Shown: piece after piece, positions 1 to 6,458 of the stretch
Numbering within the stretch: the first letter of the stretch is position 1
How the letters are laid out: each line of letters opens with the position of its first letter
Origin: JBJSXF01 sp046086225
GTDB lineage: Bacteria; Actinomycetota; Acidimicrobiia; IMCC26256; PALSA-610
Reading direction: 5' to 3'
DNA length: 11,284 nt
Assembly (NCBI GenBank): GCA_046086225.1
Contig: JBJSXF010000040.1
Span: 1 to 11,284 of the forward strand
Made by a program: the position numbers and the translations under genes
The notes under the pieces: model-generated
The model's input: the letters and a program-made list of their open reading frames with translations, nothing else
Database searches by the model: none
Told to the model about the DNA's origin: nothing

Positions 1-573
1 GACCCGATCGCCGTGGGCGACCCGGTCTGGGTGGTCGGCGCCGGGAGCCGCGCCGCCGCCGAGCCGTGGCTCAGCTCCGGGCTCGTCTCGGCAACGACCG
101 CCGTGACCCGCCGCAGCGACGACTCGCTGCTCGCCGGACTCGTCGAGACCGACGCCGCCAGCCACGAAGGCACACTCGGTGGCGCCCTCGTCGACGCCGA
201 CGGTGCGGTGATCGCCGTGGTCATCGGTCGGTCCGGGAACGGCACCACGCTCGCCCTCCCGATCGCGACGGTGGTGCGCGCCGTCGAGGCCATCGCCGAC
301 GCCCGACCCCCCGGGTCCGAGCCGATCGGGCTGTCGCTCGCCCCCGGCTCGGGCACTGCTGCGATCGTGACCGCGGTCATCGACGGGAGCCCGGCCGACC
401 GGGCCGGAGTCGAACCCGGTGATCTCGTCCACGCCGCCGCAGGGCGAGCGATCGTGACGCCCACCGACCTCGCCGCCGTCTTCGCCGCGGGCGAACCGGG
501 CGAGACGGTAGCGATCGAGCTCACCCGGGGTCGCACTCCGGTCCGGGTCAGCATCCGGATCGGCGGCGGCTGA
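1..573 (+). CDS. HtrA-like trypsin/PDZ protein, 3' part, catalytic serine motif lost
   Basis: The frame is open from base 1, so the gene starts upstream and only its last 190 codons are here. Numbering from the GTG at 13, residues 1-95 resemble the second half of an S1C (HtrA/DegP) trypsin-like domain: a GDPVWVVGAG strand, an SGLVSA segment, then VETDAA, the usual landmark just before the nucleophile loop. Residues 105-183 form a PDZ domain (AAIVTAVIDGSPADRAGVEPGD, followed by a VAIELTRG strand). HtrA proteases carry GNSGGP at the nucleophile; here the aligned stretch is GTLGGA (residues 53-58), with leucine (CTC, 175-177) in place of serine. The protein is therefore probably not an active protease, though it may bind peptides through the PDZ domain. 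Membrane anchoring is typical of the family but would lie upstream. The family call is good; the His and Asp of the triad cannot be seen. The next gene lies 92 bp downstream, same strand. Confidence 0.8.
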   Translation, partial: DPIAVGDPVWVVGAGSRAAAEPWLSSGLVSATTAVTRRSDDSLLAGLVETDAASHEGTLGGALVDADGAVIAVVIGRSGNGTTLALPIATVVRAVEAIADARPPGSEPIGLSLAPGSGTAAIVTAVIDGSPADRAGVEPGDLVHAAAGRAIVTPTDLAAVFAAGEPGETVAIELTRGRTPVRVSIRIGGG

Positions 574-580
574 GCCCCGG

Positions 581-647
581 CCACCCGATCCTCCCGCCCT
601 CCACCCGATCCTCCCGCCCTCCACCCGATCCTCCCGCCCTCCACCCG
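581..647. repeat. Perfect 20-bp tandem repeat, 3.35 copies
   Basis: The unit ccacccgatcctcccgccct occurs three times without a mismatch at 581-600, 601-620 and 621-640, followed by the first 7 bases of a fourth copy (641-647). It lies in the only sizeable non-coding gap, between the protease-like gene and the siroheme decarboxylase-like gene, and ends 18 bases before the preferred GTG of the latter. The unit is not a multiple of three, which argues against coding. The minus strand is G-rich: complementary C-runs of three at 584, 593, 597, 604, 613, 617, 624, 633, 637 and 644 give loops of 6, 1 and 4 bases, which fits a G-quadruplex pattern. It could be an operator array, a structured promoter element or a polymorphic microsatellite-type locus; the sequence does not decide. 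Confidence 0.95.
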
Positions 648-653
648 TTGCGC

Positions 654-659
654 GACGAT
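654..659 (+). promoter_or_regulatory. Possible -10 element, leaderless start of the AhbAB-like gene
   Basis: The hexamer GACGAT keeps the two most conserved -10 positions (A at position 2, T at position 6). It ends seven bases before the GTG at 666, which would put the transcript start on the start codon. No Shine-Dalgarno sequence precedes that GTG. The match is weak because the first T is missing; the same geometry with better hexamers at two other genes of the window is the main support. A -35 at normal spacing would fall inside the third tandem-repeat copy. Confidence 0.3.
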
Positions 660-665
660 GGCCCC

Positions 666-1742
666 GTGACCGACACCGCGTCCCGCGCCGACGCCGACGA
701 GCTCGACGATCTCGACCGGGCCCTGCTCAACGCCGTGCAGTGGGACTTCCCGGTGGAGGCCCGACCCTTCCTCGCGCTCGCCGAGCGGCTCGGCACCGAC
801 GAGACCACGGTGCTCGATCGGGTCGCCCGCGTGAAGGAGTCGGGGATCCTGCGCCAGCTCTCCGCGATCTTCGACACCCGAGCGCTCGGCTATTCGTCGG
901 CCCTGGTCGCCGCCAAGGTCGACCCCGAGCGCATCGACGCCGCCGCCGCCGTCGTGAACGAGCACCCCGGGGTCAGCCACAACTACAAGCGCAACCACGA
1001 CTACAACCTCTGGTACACGCTCGCCGTGCCGCCGGGAACCTCCCTCGACGACCACCTCGACGTGCTGCACCACGGATCGGGAGCGACGGTCACCCGCAAG
1101 CTGCCGACGATCACGCTCTACAAGATCGGCGTGAAGCTCGACATGACCGGCGCGACCGCCGCCGACGCCCGGGCCGAGGTACTCGAGCACGAGCGGCCCG
1201 AGCGCAAAGAGGTCATGCCCGCCCCCGACCTCACCGACCTCGAGGTGGCGACGATCCGCGCCGTCCAGCGCGACCTCCCGACGACGGCCCGCCCCTTCGC
1301 CGACCTCGCGTCGACGATCGGCCCCGACGTCACCGAGGACCACGTGCTCGCCACGCTCACGTCGTTCACCGAGCGCAAGCTCATGCGCCGCTTCGCCGCC
1401 GTGATGAACCACCGCACGGCCGGGTTCAAGGCGAACGCCATGGGCGTCTGGGCCGTGCCCGAGGATCGCCTCGGCGAGATCGGACCGCGCATGGCCGGCT
1501 TCGCCGCGGTCTCGCACTGCTACCGGCGACCGACCTACGAGGACTGGCCCTACAGCATCTTCACCATGATCCACGGCCGGTCGGCTCGCGATTGCGAGGC
1601 CACGGTCGAGGCGATCCGCACCGACACCGGCATCGACGAGCACTACCTGCTGTGGTCGGTGAAGGAGTACAAGAAGGTGCGCCTCGAGTACTTCACGCCC
1701 CAATGGGACGACTGGGCGCACCGGCACGTGACCGGCGCCTGA
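666..1742 (+). CDS. Fused AhbA/AhbB-type siroheme decarboxylase-like protein (Lrp/AsnC fold)
   Basis: This 358-residue protein is an internal duplication. Each half (about 13-165 and 186-358) has an Lrp/AsnC-like helix-turn-helix followed by an alpha/beta domain: compare ARPFLALAERLG with ARPFADLASTIG, and RQLSAIFDTRALGY with RRFAAVMNHRTAGF. The diagnostic motifs are SHNYKRNHDYNLWYT (104-118) in half one and SHCYRRPTYEDWPY (283-296) in half two. These are typical of the siroheme decarboxylase family (AhbA/AhbB, NirD/L/G/H), which removes acetate carboxyls of siroheme to give 12,18-didecarboxysiroheme for heme or heme d1 synthesis. Family members are often annotated as Lrp/AsnC regulators, and a regulatory role remains possible. 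No ahbC, ahbD, nirE or other heme gene is in the window. The GTG at 666 is preferred over an in-frame TTG at 648, which directly abuts the tandem repeat; neither has a Shine-Dalgarno. The last 50 bases overlap the convergent SDR gene. Confidence 0.8.
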   Translation: MTDTASRADADELDDLDRALLNAVQWDFPVEARPFLALAERLGTDETTVLDRVARVKESGILRQLSAIFDTRALGYSSALVAAKVDPERIDAAAAVVNEHPGVSHNYKRNHDYNLWYTLAVPPGTSLDDHLDVLHHGSGATVTRKLPTITLYKIGVKLDMTGATAADARAEVLEHERPERKEVMPAPDLTDLEVATIRAVQRDLPTTARPFADLASTIGPDVTEDHVLATLTSFTERKLMRRFAAVMNHRTAGFKANAMGVWAVPEDRLGEIGPRMAGFAAVSHCYRRPTYEDWPYSIFTMIHGRSARDCEATVEAIRTDTGIDEHYLLWSVKEYKKVRLEYFTPQWDDWAHRHVTGA

Positions 1743-2757
1743 GCCGACCCCGCTCGGCGCCCAGCACCGCGGCGGCCGCCCGGGCCGCATCTCCGAGCCG
1801 AACCGGCTGATCCCCCGCCGCCGCCACCGCGGCCCCGGCCGCGACCGCCGGAGCCACCCCCGCCGCCGCGAGCCGGGTCGTGTCGACCACGAACGGGTGG
1901 ACGAGGTACGGGACCACCGCGCCCGACGCGCCGAAGCGACCCGAGGACCAGCACGCGTCGAGGGCCCGGGTCGCCGCCGCGACCGAACAACCCGCGACCC
2001 GGGCGCCGCCCGACCGGACGGGTGCAACCACCCCGGGCGCCGCCACGTTGACGAGGTCCGGGAGCGCGCCGAGGGCGGCGGCCGCGAGCGCCGAGGCCGC
2101 GTCGTCGACGTGGAGCACCTGCACCACGGGCGCCGCGCCGCGGACGTGCACGGGGACGCGCCCGAGGGCTGCATTCGCGAGCGCCGAGTGCCGCGCCCCA
2201 CCGAGCACCGGTGCGAGCCGCAGCCGGTCGGCGATCCGTCCGACCCGGTCGCGCGCCCAGGCCGCGAGCAGCCGCTCGCATTCGGCGTCGGCCCCGGCCG
2301 GGCCGAAGCCGGGATTCGGCCGCAGCGGCGCGTCCTCCCCGATCACCTCGGGGTTGTTGGCCCAGGCGCCGTAGACCGCCGTCGCCGAGGGCCGCACGAT
2401 CCGGGCGACGCCGGCGGCGGCCGCGGCGGCCAGGACCCGCCGTGTCCCTTCGACCGCGGCCCGACCGACCGGGTCGTCGGGTGAGCAATCGGGCGACGCC
2501 GCGAGATGCACGACGGTCGTCGCGCCCGCGAACGCCGCACCCAGGTCGTCGCGCAGCACATCGAGGCGCAGTCGCTCGCCGGTCGGACCCGATCCGGACC
2601 GGCGGTCCACGGCGACGACCTCGACCCCGACCCCCGGCGCCGCGAGCCGCTCGAGCAGCACCGATCCGAGCGTCCCCGCGGCGCCGGTGACCACGACCCG
2701 CGCGCCGCGGGCGGGGCCCGCGTCGGCAGCTCGGCGCGGATCGGACGGGGTGACCAT
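1693..2757 (-). CDS. NAD(P)-binding extended SDR / epimerase-like protein with atypical active site
   Basis: 354 residues, ATG at 2757. An N-terminal Rossmann fold shows the dinucleotide motif TGAAGTLG (about 24-31), an acidic VDRRSG loop after the second strand, LDVL (the adenine-contacting Asp), VVHLAA and a VYGAW segment, all as in extended SDR/NAD-dependent epimerases. The LHVDDAA motif typical of the later domain is present. The catalytic YxxxK is missing: where it should follow the PLRPNPGF segment, the sequence reads GPAGADAECERLL, with no tyrosine and no lysine. It may bind NAD(P) without classical SDR catalysis, or act by another mechanism. Substrate unknown. The C-terminal tail is rich in Arg, Ala and Pro and lies antisense to the end of the siroheme decarboxylase-like gene. 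The start is divergent from the zincin-like gene, 17 bp apart, suggesting a shared promoter region. Confidence 0.75.
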   Translation of the reverse strand: MVTPSDPRRAADAGPARGARVVVTGAAGTLGSVLLERLAAPGVGVEVVAVDRRSGSGPTGERLRLDVLRDDLGAAFAGATTVVHLAASPDCSPDDPVGRAAVEGTRRVLAAAAAAGVARIVRPSATAVYGAWANNPEVIGEDAPLRPNPGFGPAGADAECERLLAAWARDRVGRIADRLRLAPVLGGARHSALANAALGRVPVHVRGAAPVVQVLHVDDAASALAAAALGALPDLVNVAAPGVVAPVRSGGARVAGCSVAAATRALDACWSSGRFGASGAVVPYLVHPFVVDTTRLAAAGVAPAVAAGAAVAAAGDQPVRLGDAARAAAAVLGAERGRLRRRSRAGAPSRPIGA

Positions 2758-2762
2758 CCCGA

Positions 2763-2768
2763 TAGATT
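2763..2768 (+). promoter_or_regulatory. -10 element TAGATT, leaderless promoter of the zincin_2-like gene
   Basis: TAGATT fits the actinobacterial TANNNT -10 pattern and is conspicuous in very GC-rich surroundings. Its last T is exactly seven bases before the G of the GTG at 2775, so transcription is expected to begin on the start codon. No Shine-Dalgarno is present. No convincing -35 is visible 16-18 bp upstream. The same AT-rich patch (2762-2768) lies 5 bp from the divergent SDR start and could serve that gene too. Confidence 0.6.
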
Positions 2769-2774
2769 GGCCCG

Positions 2775-3971
2775 GTGAGCGATGTCCCCCAAATGGGGCC
2801 GGGTCAGAACCCGTTCGGGTTCGACCTCTCGGAGCTCATGCGTCTGCTCCAGTCGCCCGGTCCGGTCAACATGGAGGTCGCCCGGCGCACCGCCGAGGCG
2901 ATGGCCGGAGTCGATCCCGAGACCGGCGACCCCCGGCCCGAGCCGTCCACGACGACCGGCGACCGTTCGGCGCTCGAAGGTGCGATCGGCGCCGTGCGCC
3001 TGCCCGTCGCCGAGACGACGGGCATCACCGCCGCCCTCACCCTCCCCGCCCGGATCACCGACCGCCGCGACTGGGCGACGACCACGGTCGCCGGGCTCGA
3101 GCCGGTGCTCGGTGCGCTCGCCGGTGCGCTCGGTCGGCCCCCGACCGCCGAGCCGGGCGAGCCGACACCGACGCCCGACGCCCTGTTCGGCGCGCTGCTC
3201 CAGGGTCTGGTGCCGCTGCTCCTCGGCGGCTGGGCGGGTTCGATGATCGGCAACCTCGCCCACCGGACCCTCGGCCGGTACGACCTCCCGCTGCCGCTCA
3301 CCGGCGAACCCGAGATCGGTCTCGTCGCCGCCAACGTCGCCGCCTTCGCCACCGAGTGGGATCTCCCCGCCGATGAGGTGCGGTACGCCGTCGCCCTCCG
3401 GGAAACGACCCGGGCCGCGATCCGCAGCACTGCGTGGGTGCGCGACCATCTCGTCGCCCTCGCTTCCGCGTTCGTCGGGGCCTACGAGGTCGGGGCGGGC
3501 GCCATCGAGGAGCAGTTCCGGAACCTCGACCTCGGCGACCCCGAGGCGATGGCCTCGCTCGAGGCGTTCGCCGACCCGGAGCAGCTGCTCGGGGCCATGC
3601 GCAGCCCGCGCCAGGAGCCCCTGCTCGCCGACCTCCGCCGCTTCACCGCGATCCTCGAGGGCTACGCCGACCTGGTCGCCGAGCACATCGGCAGCGCGGT
3701 CATGACCACCCACGCCCGTACCGACGAGGCCGTGAAGCGCCACCGGGTCGATCGGGGAGACGCCGGCCGTTTCGTCGACCGGCTCCTCGGCCTCGAGCTG
3801 CGCCGCGACGACTACGAGGCGGGCATCGCCTTCTGCCGCGGGGTCGTCGAACGCGGCGACGGATCGTTCGACGACCTCAACCGCTTGTGGGAGTCGGTCC
3901 GGCTCGCGCCCACTGCCGCCGAGCTCGAGGCTCCCGGGTTGTGGCTCGCGCGGATCGAGCTGCCCGACTGA
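2775..3971 (+). CDS. DUF2342 / zincin_2 (metallopeptidase-fold) protein lacking HExxH
   Basis: 398 residues, GTG start fixed by the -10 geometry. The N-terminus FGFDLSELMRLLQ, a small glycine-rich hydrophobic segment (ALLQGLVPLLLGGWAGSMIGNLA, about 140-162), LEGYAD at 294-299, LLGLELRRDDYEAG at 337-350 and the ending LNRLWESVRLAPTAAELEAPGLWLARI match the actinobacterial DUF2342/zincin_2 family, a putative zinc metallopeptidase or hydrolase group of unknown substrate. The family's zinc site normally reads HExxH in a segment like ALHExxH; here it is ALRETTR (207-213), with Arg209 (CGG 3399-3401) and Arg213 (CGG 3411-3413) in place of both histidines. The glutamate is kept. Zinc hydrolysis by the classical mechanism is therefore unlikely; a structural or binding role is possible. 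It has no same-strand partner, and the next gene converges 28 bp downstream. Confidence 0.8.
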   Translation: MSDVPQMGPGQNPFGFDLSELMRLLQSPGPVNMEVARRTAEAMAGVDPETGDPRPEPSTTTGDRSALEGAIGAVRLPVAETTGITAALTLPARITDRRDWATTTVAGLEPVLGALAGALGRPPTAEPGEPTPTPDALFGALLQGLVPLLLGGWAGSMIGNLAHRTLGRYDLPLPLTGEPEIGLVAANVAAFATEWDLPADEVRYAVALRETTRAAIRSTAWVRDHLVALASAFVGAYEVGAGAIEEQFRNLDLGDPEAMASLEAFADPEQLLGAMRSPRQEPLLADLRRFTAILEGYADLVAEHIGSAVMTTHARTDEAVKRHRVDRGDAGRFVDRLLGLELRRDDYEAGIAFCRGVVERGDGSFDDLNRLWESVRLAPTAAELEAPGLWLARIELPD

Positions 3972-3999
3972 ACCTCCGTCGGTTGTTCGGTCGGCCCGC
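3972..3999. other. Short convergent intergenic spacer
   Basis: These 28 bases separate the stop codons of the zincin_2-like gene and the acetyltransferase gene. A bidirectional terminator would be expected here, but I see no convincing stem-loop and no T-run on either strand. Confidence 0.6.
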
Positions 4000-5214
4000 T
4001 CAGAACGTGCTGAGCATCGCCGGCGCGGGCCACCACGAGAACATCGCGTCGGCGCGGCGCACCACGTCCGGATCGCCGGTCGCCCGCCCGGCTGCGACCA
4101 GCTCGCTCCAGCGCGTGCCCCCGAGGAGCGCGGCCCCGAGCGTGGCCGCATCGGTCCGGAGATCGGGCACCGCCGTCGTCGCCCGACACTCGGCGCCGTC
4201 GGGTCCGCCGTCGAGCGCGAGCACCGACCGGGTGCCGTCGGGATCCGCCATCTCGATCACGAGCGACCCGCCCGCGCCGTAGCGGCGGGCCGCCAGCACG
4301 CGAGCCGGATCGAGCGGACGACACCAGAGGCCGTCGACGAGCGAGTCGATGCGGAGCCGCCGGGGGTCGACCAGCGCGTGCCGGATCGGATCGTCGACGG
4401 GGGCGGCGGCGACCGAGACGATGCCGGCGGCGTCGATACCCCCCAGGTAGCGCCAGCAGGCGAGACGGGCCGCCGGCGTCGCGGCCTGGAGATCGGCGAA
4501 GAGCACCCGCCGTCGCGCGTAGCCGCCGTTCCACTCGCCCCCGACCGCGTAGGAGACGTAGGCGTCGTCCCGCCCTTCGGCATCGGCGTGCACGACGACC
4601 GTGAGGCCCGGTCGCACCGTGTGGAAGCCGGTCGGGCCCGCGGCCCACCACGAGGCGGGTCGGGAGACTCCCCCGGGGGTCGTCCCTCGGATGCGGTCGT
4701 AGAGCGGAGGGAGCACCCGCTCGATCTCGTCGGGATCGAGCATCCGCAATGAGCCACCACCATCGGGCGCATCGGCGCGCAGCGTCAGATCGGCGCGGTC
4801 GATACTGCACGCGAGCCGCCAGGCCGCAGGCCCGTAGCCGAAGCGCCCGTAGATCGTCGGCTCCGACGCAGTGAGGGCCGCGATCGGCTCCGCCCGGGCC
4901 CGGGCGTCGTCGTGCAGCGCGGCGAGCATCGCCGCGAGCAGACCGCGGCGGCGGTGGGTCGGCAGCACGGAGCAGGACGCGACCCCCGCAGTCGGGAGTC
5001 GGGCGCCGCCGGGCAGCGTGAGCTCGAGGCTGTACGCGCGTGACACCCCGACGATCCGTCCGCCTGCGAACGCGACCCGGGTGCGGTCGAGTTCGTCGGC
5101 CGCCCACGTGGTGGCCACGGCCGGGGCCGTCGGCCCCGAACCGAAGCCGCGCTCGTCGGCCACGAGCAGCGCGGCGAGCTCCTCGGCCGCGATCGATCGG
5201 ATCTCGACGCTCAC
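4000..5214 (-). CDS. Eis-like GNAT N-acetyltransferase
   Basis: 404 residues starting at a GTG whose last two bases overlap the MFS stop (GTGA, 5211-5214). The N-terminal GNAT domain has SCSVLPTHRRRGLLAAML (81-98), containing the acetyl-CoA pyrophosphate loop RRRGLL (88-93), followed by LTASEPTIYGRFGYGPA (114-130), a signature of the Eis family. The length matches Eis (about 400 residues: GNAT, GNAT-like middle domain, sterol-carrier-like C-terminal domain). In mycobacterial Eis a tyrosine in this GRFGY segment acts as general acid and the carboxylate of the terminal Phe as base; here Tyr127 sits in the motif and the protein ends in Phe404. Both catalytic features thus appear intact. Eis enzymes acetylate amines such as aminoglycosides and lysine side chains; the natural substrate here is unknown. 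Co-transcription with an MFS transporter is likely. An in-frame extension to 5733 exists but is antisense-like run-through inside the MFS gene. Confidence 0.85.
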   Translation of the reverse strand: MSVEIRSIAAEELAALLVADERGFGSGPTAPAVATTWAADELDRTRVAFAGGRIVGVSRAYSLELTLPGGARLPTAGVASCSVLPTHRRRGLLAAMLAALHDDARARAEPIAALTASEPTIYGRFGYGPAAWRLACSIDRADLTLRADAPDGGGSLRMLDPDEIERVLPPLYDRIRGTTPGGVSRPASWWAAGPTGFHTVRPGLTVVVHADAEGRDDAYVSYAVGGEWNGGYARRRVLFADLQAATPAARLACWRYLGGIDAAGIVSVAAAPVDDPIRHALVDPRRLRIDSLVDGLWCRPLDPARVLAARRYGAGGSLVIEMADPDGTRSVLALDGGPDGAECRATTAVPDLRTDAATLGAALLGGTRWSELVAAGRATGDPDVVRRADAMFSWWPAPAMLSTF

Positions 5215-6458
5215 GTCGGGGCTCCCGCCGGACCGGCCGCGACCCGGGTCGCGTTCGCGTACGAGAGGCCGGCGAAGAGCAGCACGAGGGCGACTGCGAA
5301 GATCCCGCTCCGCCCACCTCCGGGGAACAGGACCGCGAGCAGGCCCCCACCGACCCACGCGAGCTGGAACCGCGTCTCGAAGCGCGCGAAGGCACGACCG
5401 CGCACCGCTTCCGCCCCGTCGCGCTGGAGCAGGCTGTCGAACGCGACCCGCCCGCACGCCGCCGCAGCCGCGACCGACGCCGCAGCGATCATCAGCGCCG
5501 GTCGTCCGTACGAGCGCGCCGCGAACACCAAGGGCAGAGCGGGCACGAGCAGGGCGCCGCTCAGGATCCACTCCTCCCGGAAGCGACGACGGAACGCGGG
5601 CGCGACGAGGGTGCCCGCGGCGTTCCCGATCGCGCTCGCCGCGATCACCGCCCCGAAGGCCCACGCCGGCGCCGATGCCTGCTTCAGCGCGAAGGCTGCG
5701 AAGAAGGTGAAGAACCCGACGATGCCGCGCCACACCGCCATCGCCGTGCCCGCCCGCACGATGCTCGGCGCGTGGAGCACCTCGCGCTCGTGTGCGGTCT
5801 CCTCCGGGCCGACCCGCGGCGCCCGCGGGATGCGGAACGCGCTCAGGCCACCCGCGAGCAGCACGACGGCCCCCACCCGCAGTACCCAGGCCGGGCCCGC
5901 CAGCGCGAAGATCCCGGCCGCGACCGGTCCGGCGACCGCCCCGGCGACGACCCCGATGATCGCCAGCCGGGAGTTGGCGGTCACGAGCGTGTCGTGATCG
6001 GTGACGACGGCCGGCACGAGCGAACTCTTGGCCACCGCCTGACCTTTCGAACAGACGAGCAACGCGAACGCGAGCGGGTAGAGCAGCAGGCTGTCGACCC
6101 GAGGCGCCATCGCCAGGCAGAGGAGCGCGCGCACGAGCATCGCCACCGCGAAGAGCACCCGCCGCCCGCCCCGGGTCCGGTCGAGGAGCGGACCGAGCAC
6201 CGGCGCCACGAGCACGAACGGCGTCATCGTGATCAGCAGGTACTGCACCACCTTGGGCCGCGCCGCACCGACGGCCACGTCGAAGAAGAGGGTGCCGGCC
6301 AGGGAGACGGTCACGAAGACATCGCCCGCCACCCCGAGGGCCTGGGCGAGCGCCAGCCGGGCGAACGGGGTGAAGGTCGTCGACTCGAGGCGGCCGCGGG
6401 TGTCCGTGCAGAGGAGCGTACCCGGCCCCGGCGAGGTCCCGGCCGGGCCGCGTACCAT
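5211..6458 (-). CDS. Major facilitator superfamily transporter
   Basis: 415 residues, ATG at 6458. About ten to twelve hydrophobic segments are visible, beginning near residues 40-60 (ALGVAGDVFVTVSLAGTLFF), 72-92, 101-118, 124-140, 165-188 and 190-208, then after a charged loop (209-230) 238-258, 264-288, 298-314, 320-337, 366-380 and 385-402. GPLLDRTRGGRR at 89-100 matches MFS motif A between the second and third segments. The protein acts in the cytoplasmic membrane; substrate and direction cannot be read from the sequence. Its 3' end overlaps the Eis-like gene by 4 nt, so an efflux/acetylation pairing is conceivable but unproven. No other in-frame start lies upstream of the first membrane segment, which supports the ATG, although no Shine-Dalgarno precedes it. 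Its start codon is 6 bp from that of the divergent ppk1. Confidence 0.85.
   Translation of the reverse strand: MVRGPAGTSPGPGTLLCTDTRGRLESTTFTPFARLALAQALGVAGDVFVTVSLAGTLFFDVAVGAARPKVVQYLLITMTPFVLVAPVLGPLLDRTRGGRRVLFAVAMLVRALLCLAMAPRVDSLLLYPLAFALLVCSKGQAVAKSSLVPAVVTDHDTLVTANSRLAIIGVVAGAVAGPVAAGIFALAGPAWVLRVGAVVLLAGGLSAFRIPRAPRVGPEETAHEREVLHAPSIVRAGTAMAVWRGIVGFFTFFAAFALKQASAPAWAFGAVIAASAIGNAAGTLVAPAFRRRFREEWILSGALLVPALPLVFAARSYGRPALMIAAASVAAAAACGRVAFDSLLQRDGAEAVRGRAFARFETRFQLAWVGGGLLAVLFPGGGRSGIFAVALVLLFAGLSYANATRVAAGPAGAPT
6453..6458 (+). promoter_or_regulatory. -10 element TACCAT, leaderless promoter of ppk1
   Basis: TACCAT fits TANNNT and ends exactly seven bases before the A of the ppk1 ATG at 6465, predicting a leaderless ppk1 mRNA. 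No Shine-Dalgarno is present. The CAT of the hexamer is also the reverse complement of the MFS start codon, so the two divergent genes share these bases. A GC palindrome (cccggccggg, 6438-6447) lies just upstream, in the spacer toward a -35, but such palindromes are common at this base composition. Confidence 0.6.

Noticed and set aside
648..665. TTG start for the siroheme decarboxylase-like gene
   Set aside because: It adds seven residues of no similarity, abuts the tandem repeat, and has no Shine-Dalgarno or suitably spaced -10; the GTG at 666 fits better. The choice is not certain.
3972..3999. Bidirectional terminator between the convergent genes
   Set aside because: I could not find a stem-loop of useful length or a T-run in these 28 bases.
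2343..4151. 602-codon minus-strand frame opposite the zincin_2-like gene
   Set aside because: It is low-complexity Arg/Gly/Glu/Pro sequence without motifs, while the plus strand encodes a recognisable family protein; the shared part is out of frame with the SDR.
6438..6447. Palindrome cccggccggg as an operator
   Set aside because: Short all-GC palindromes are expected by chance at this base composition; it is mentioned only as context of the ppk1 promoter.
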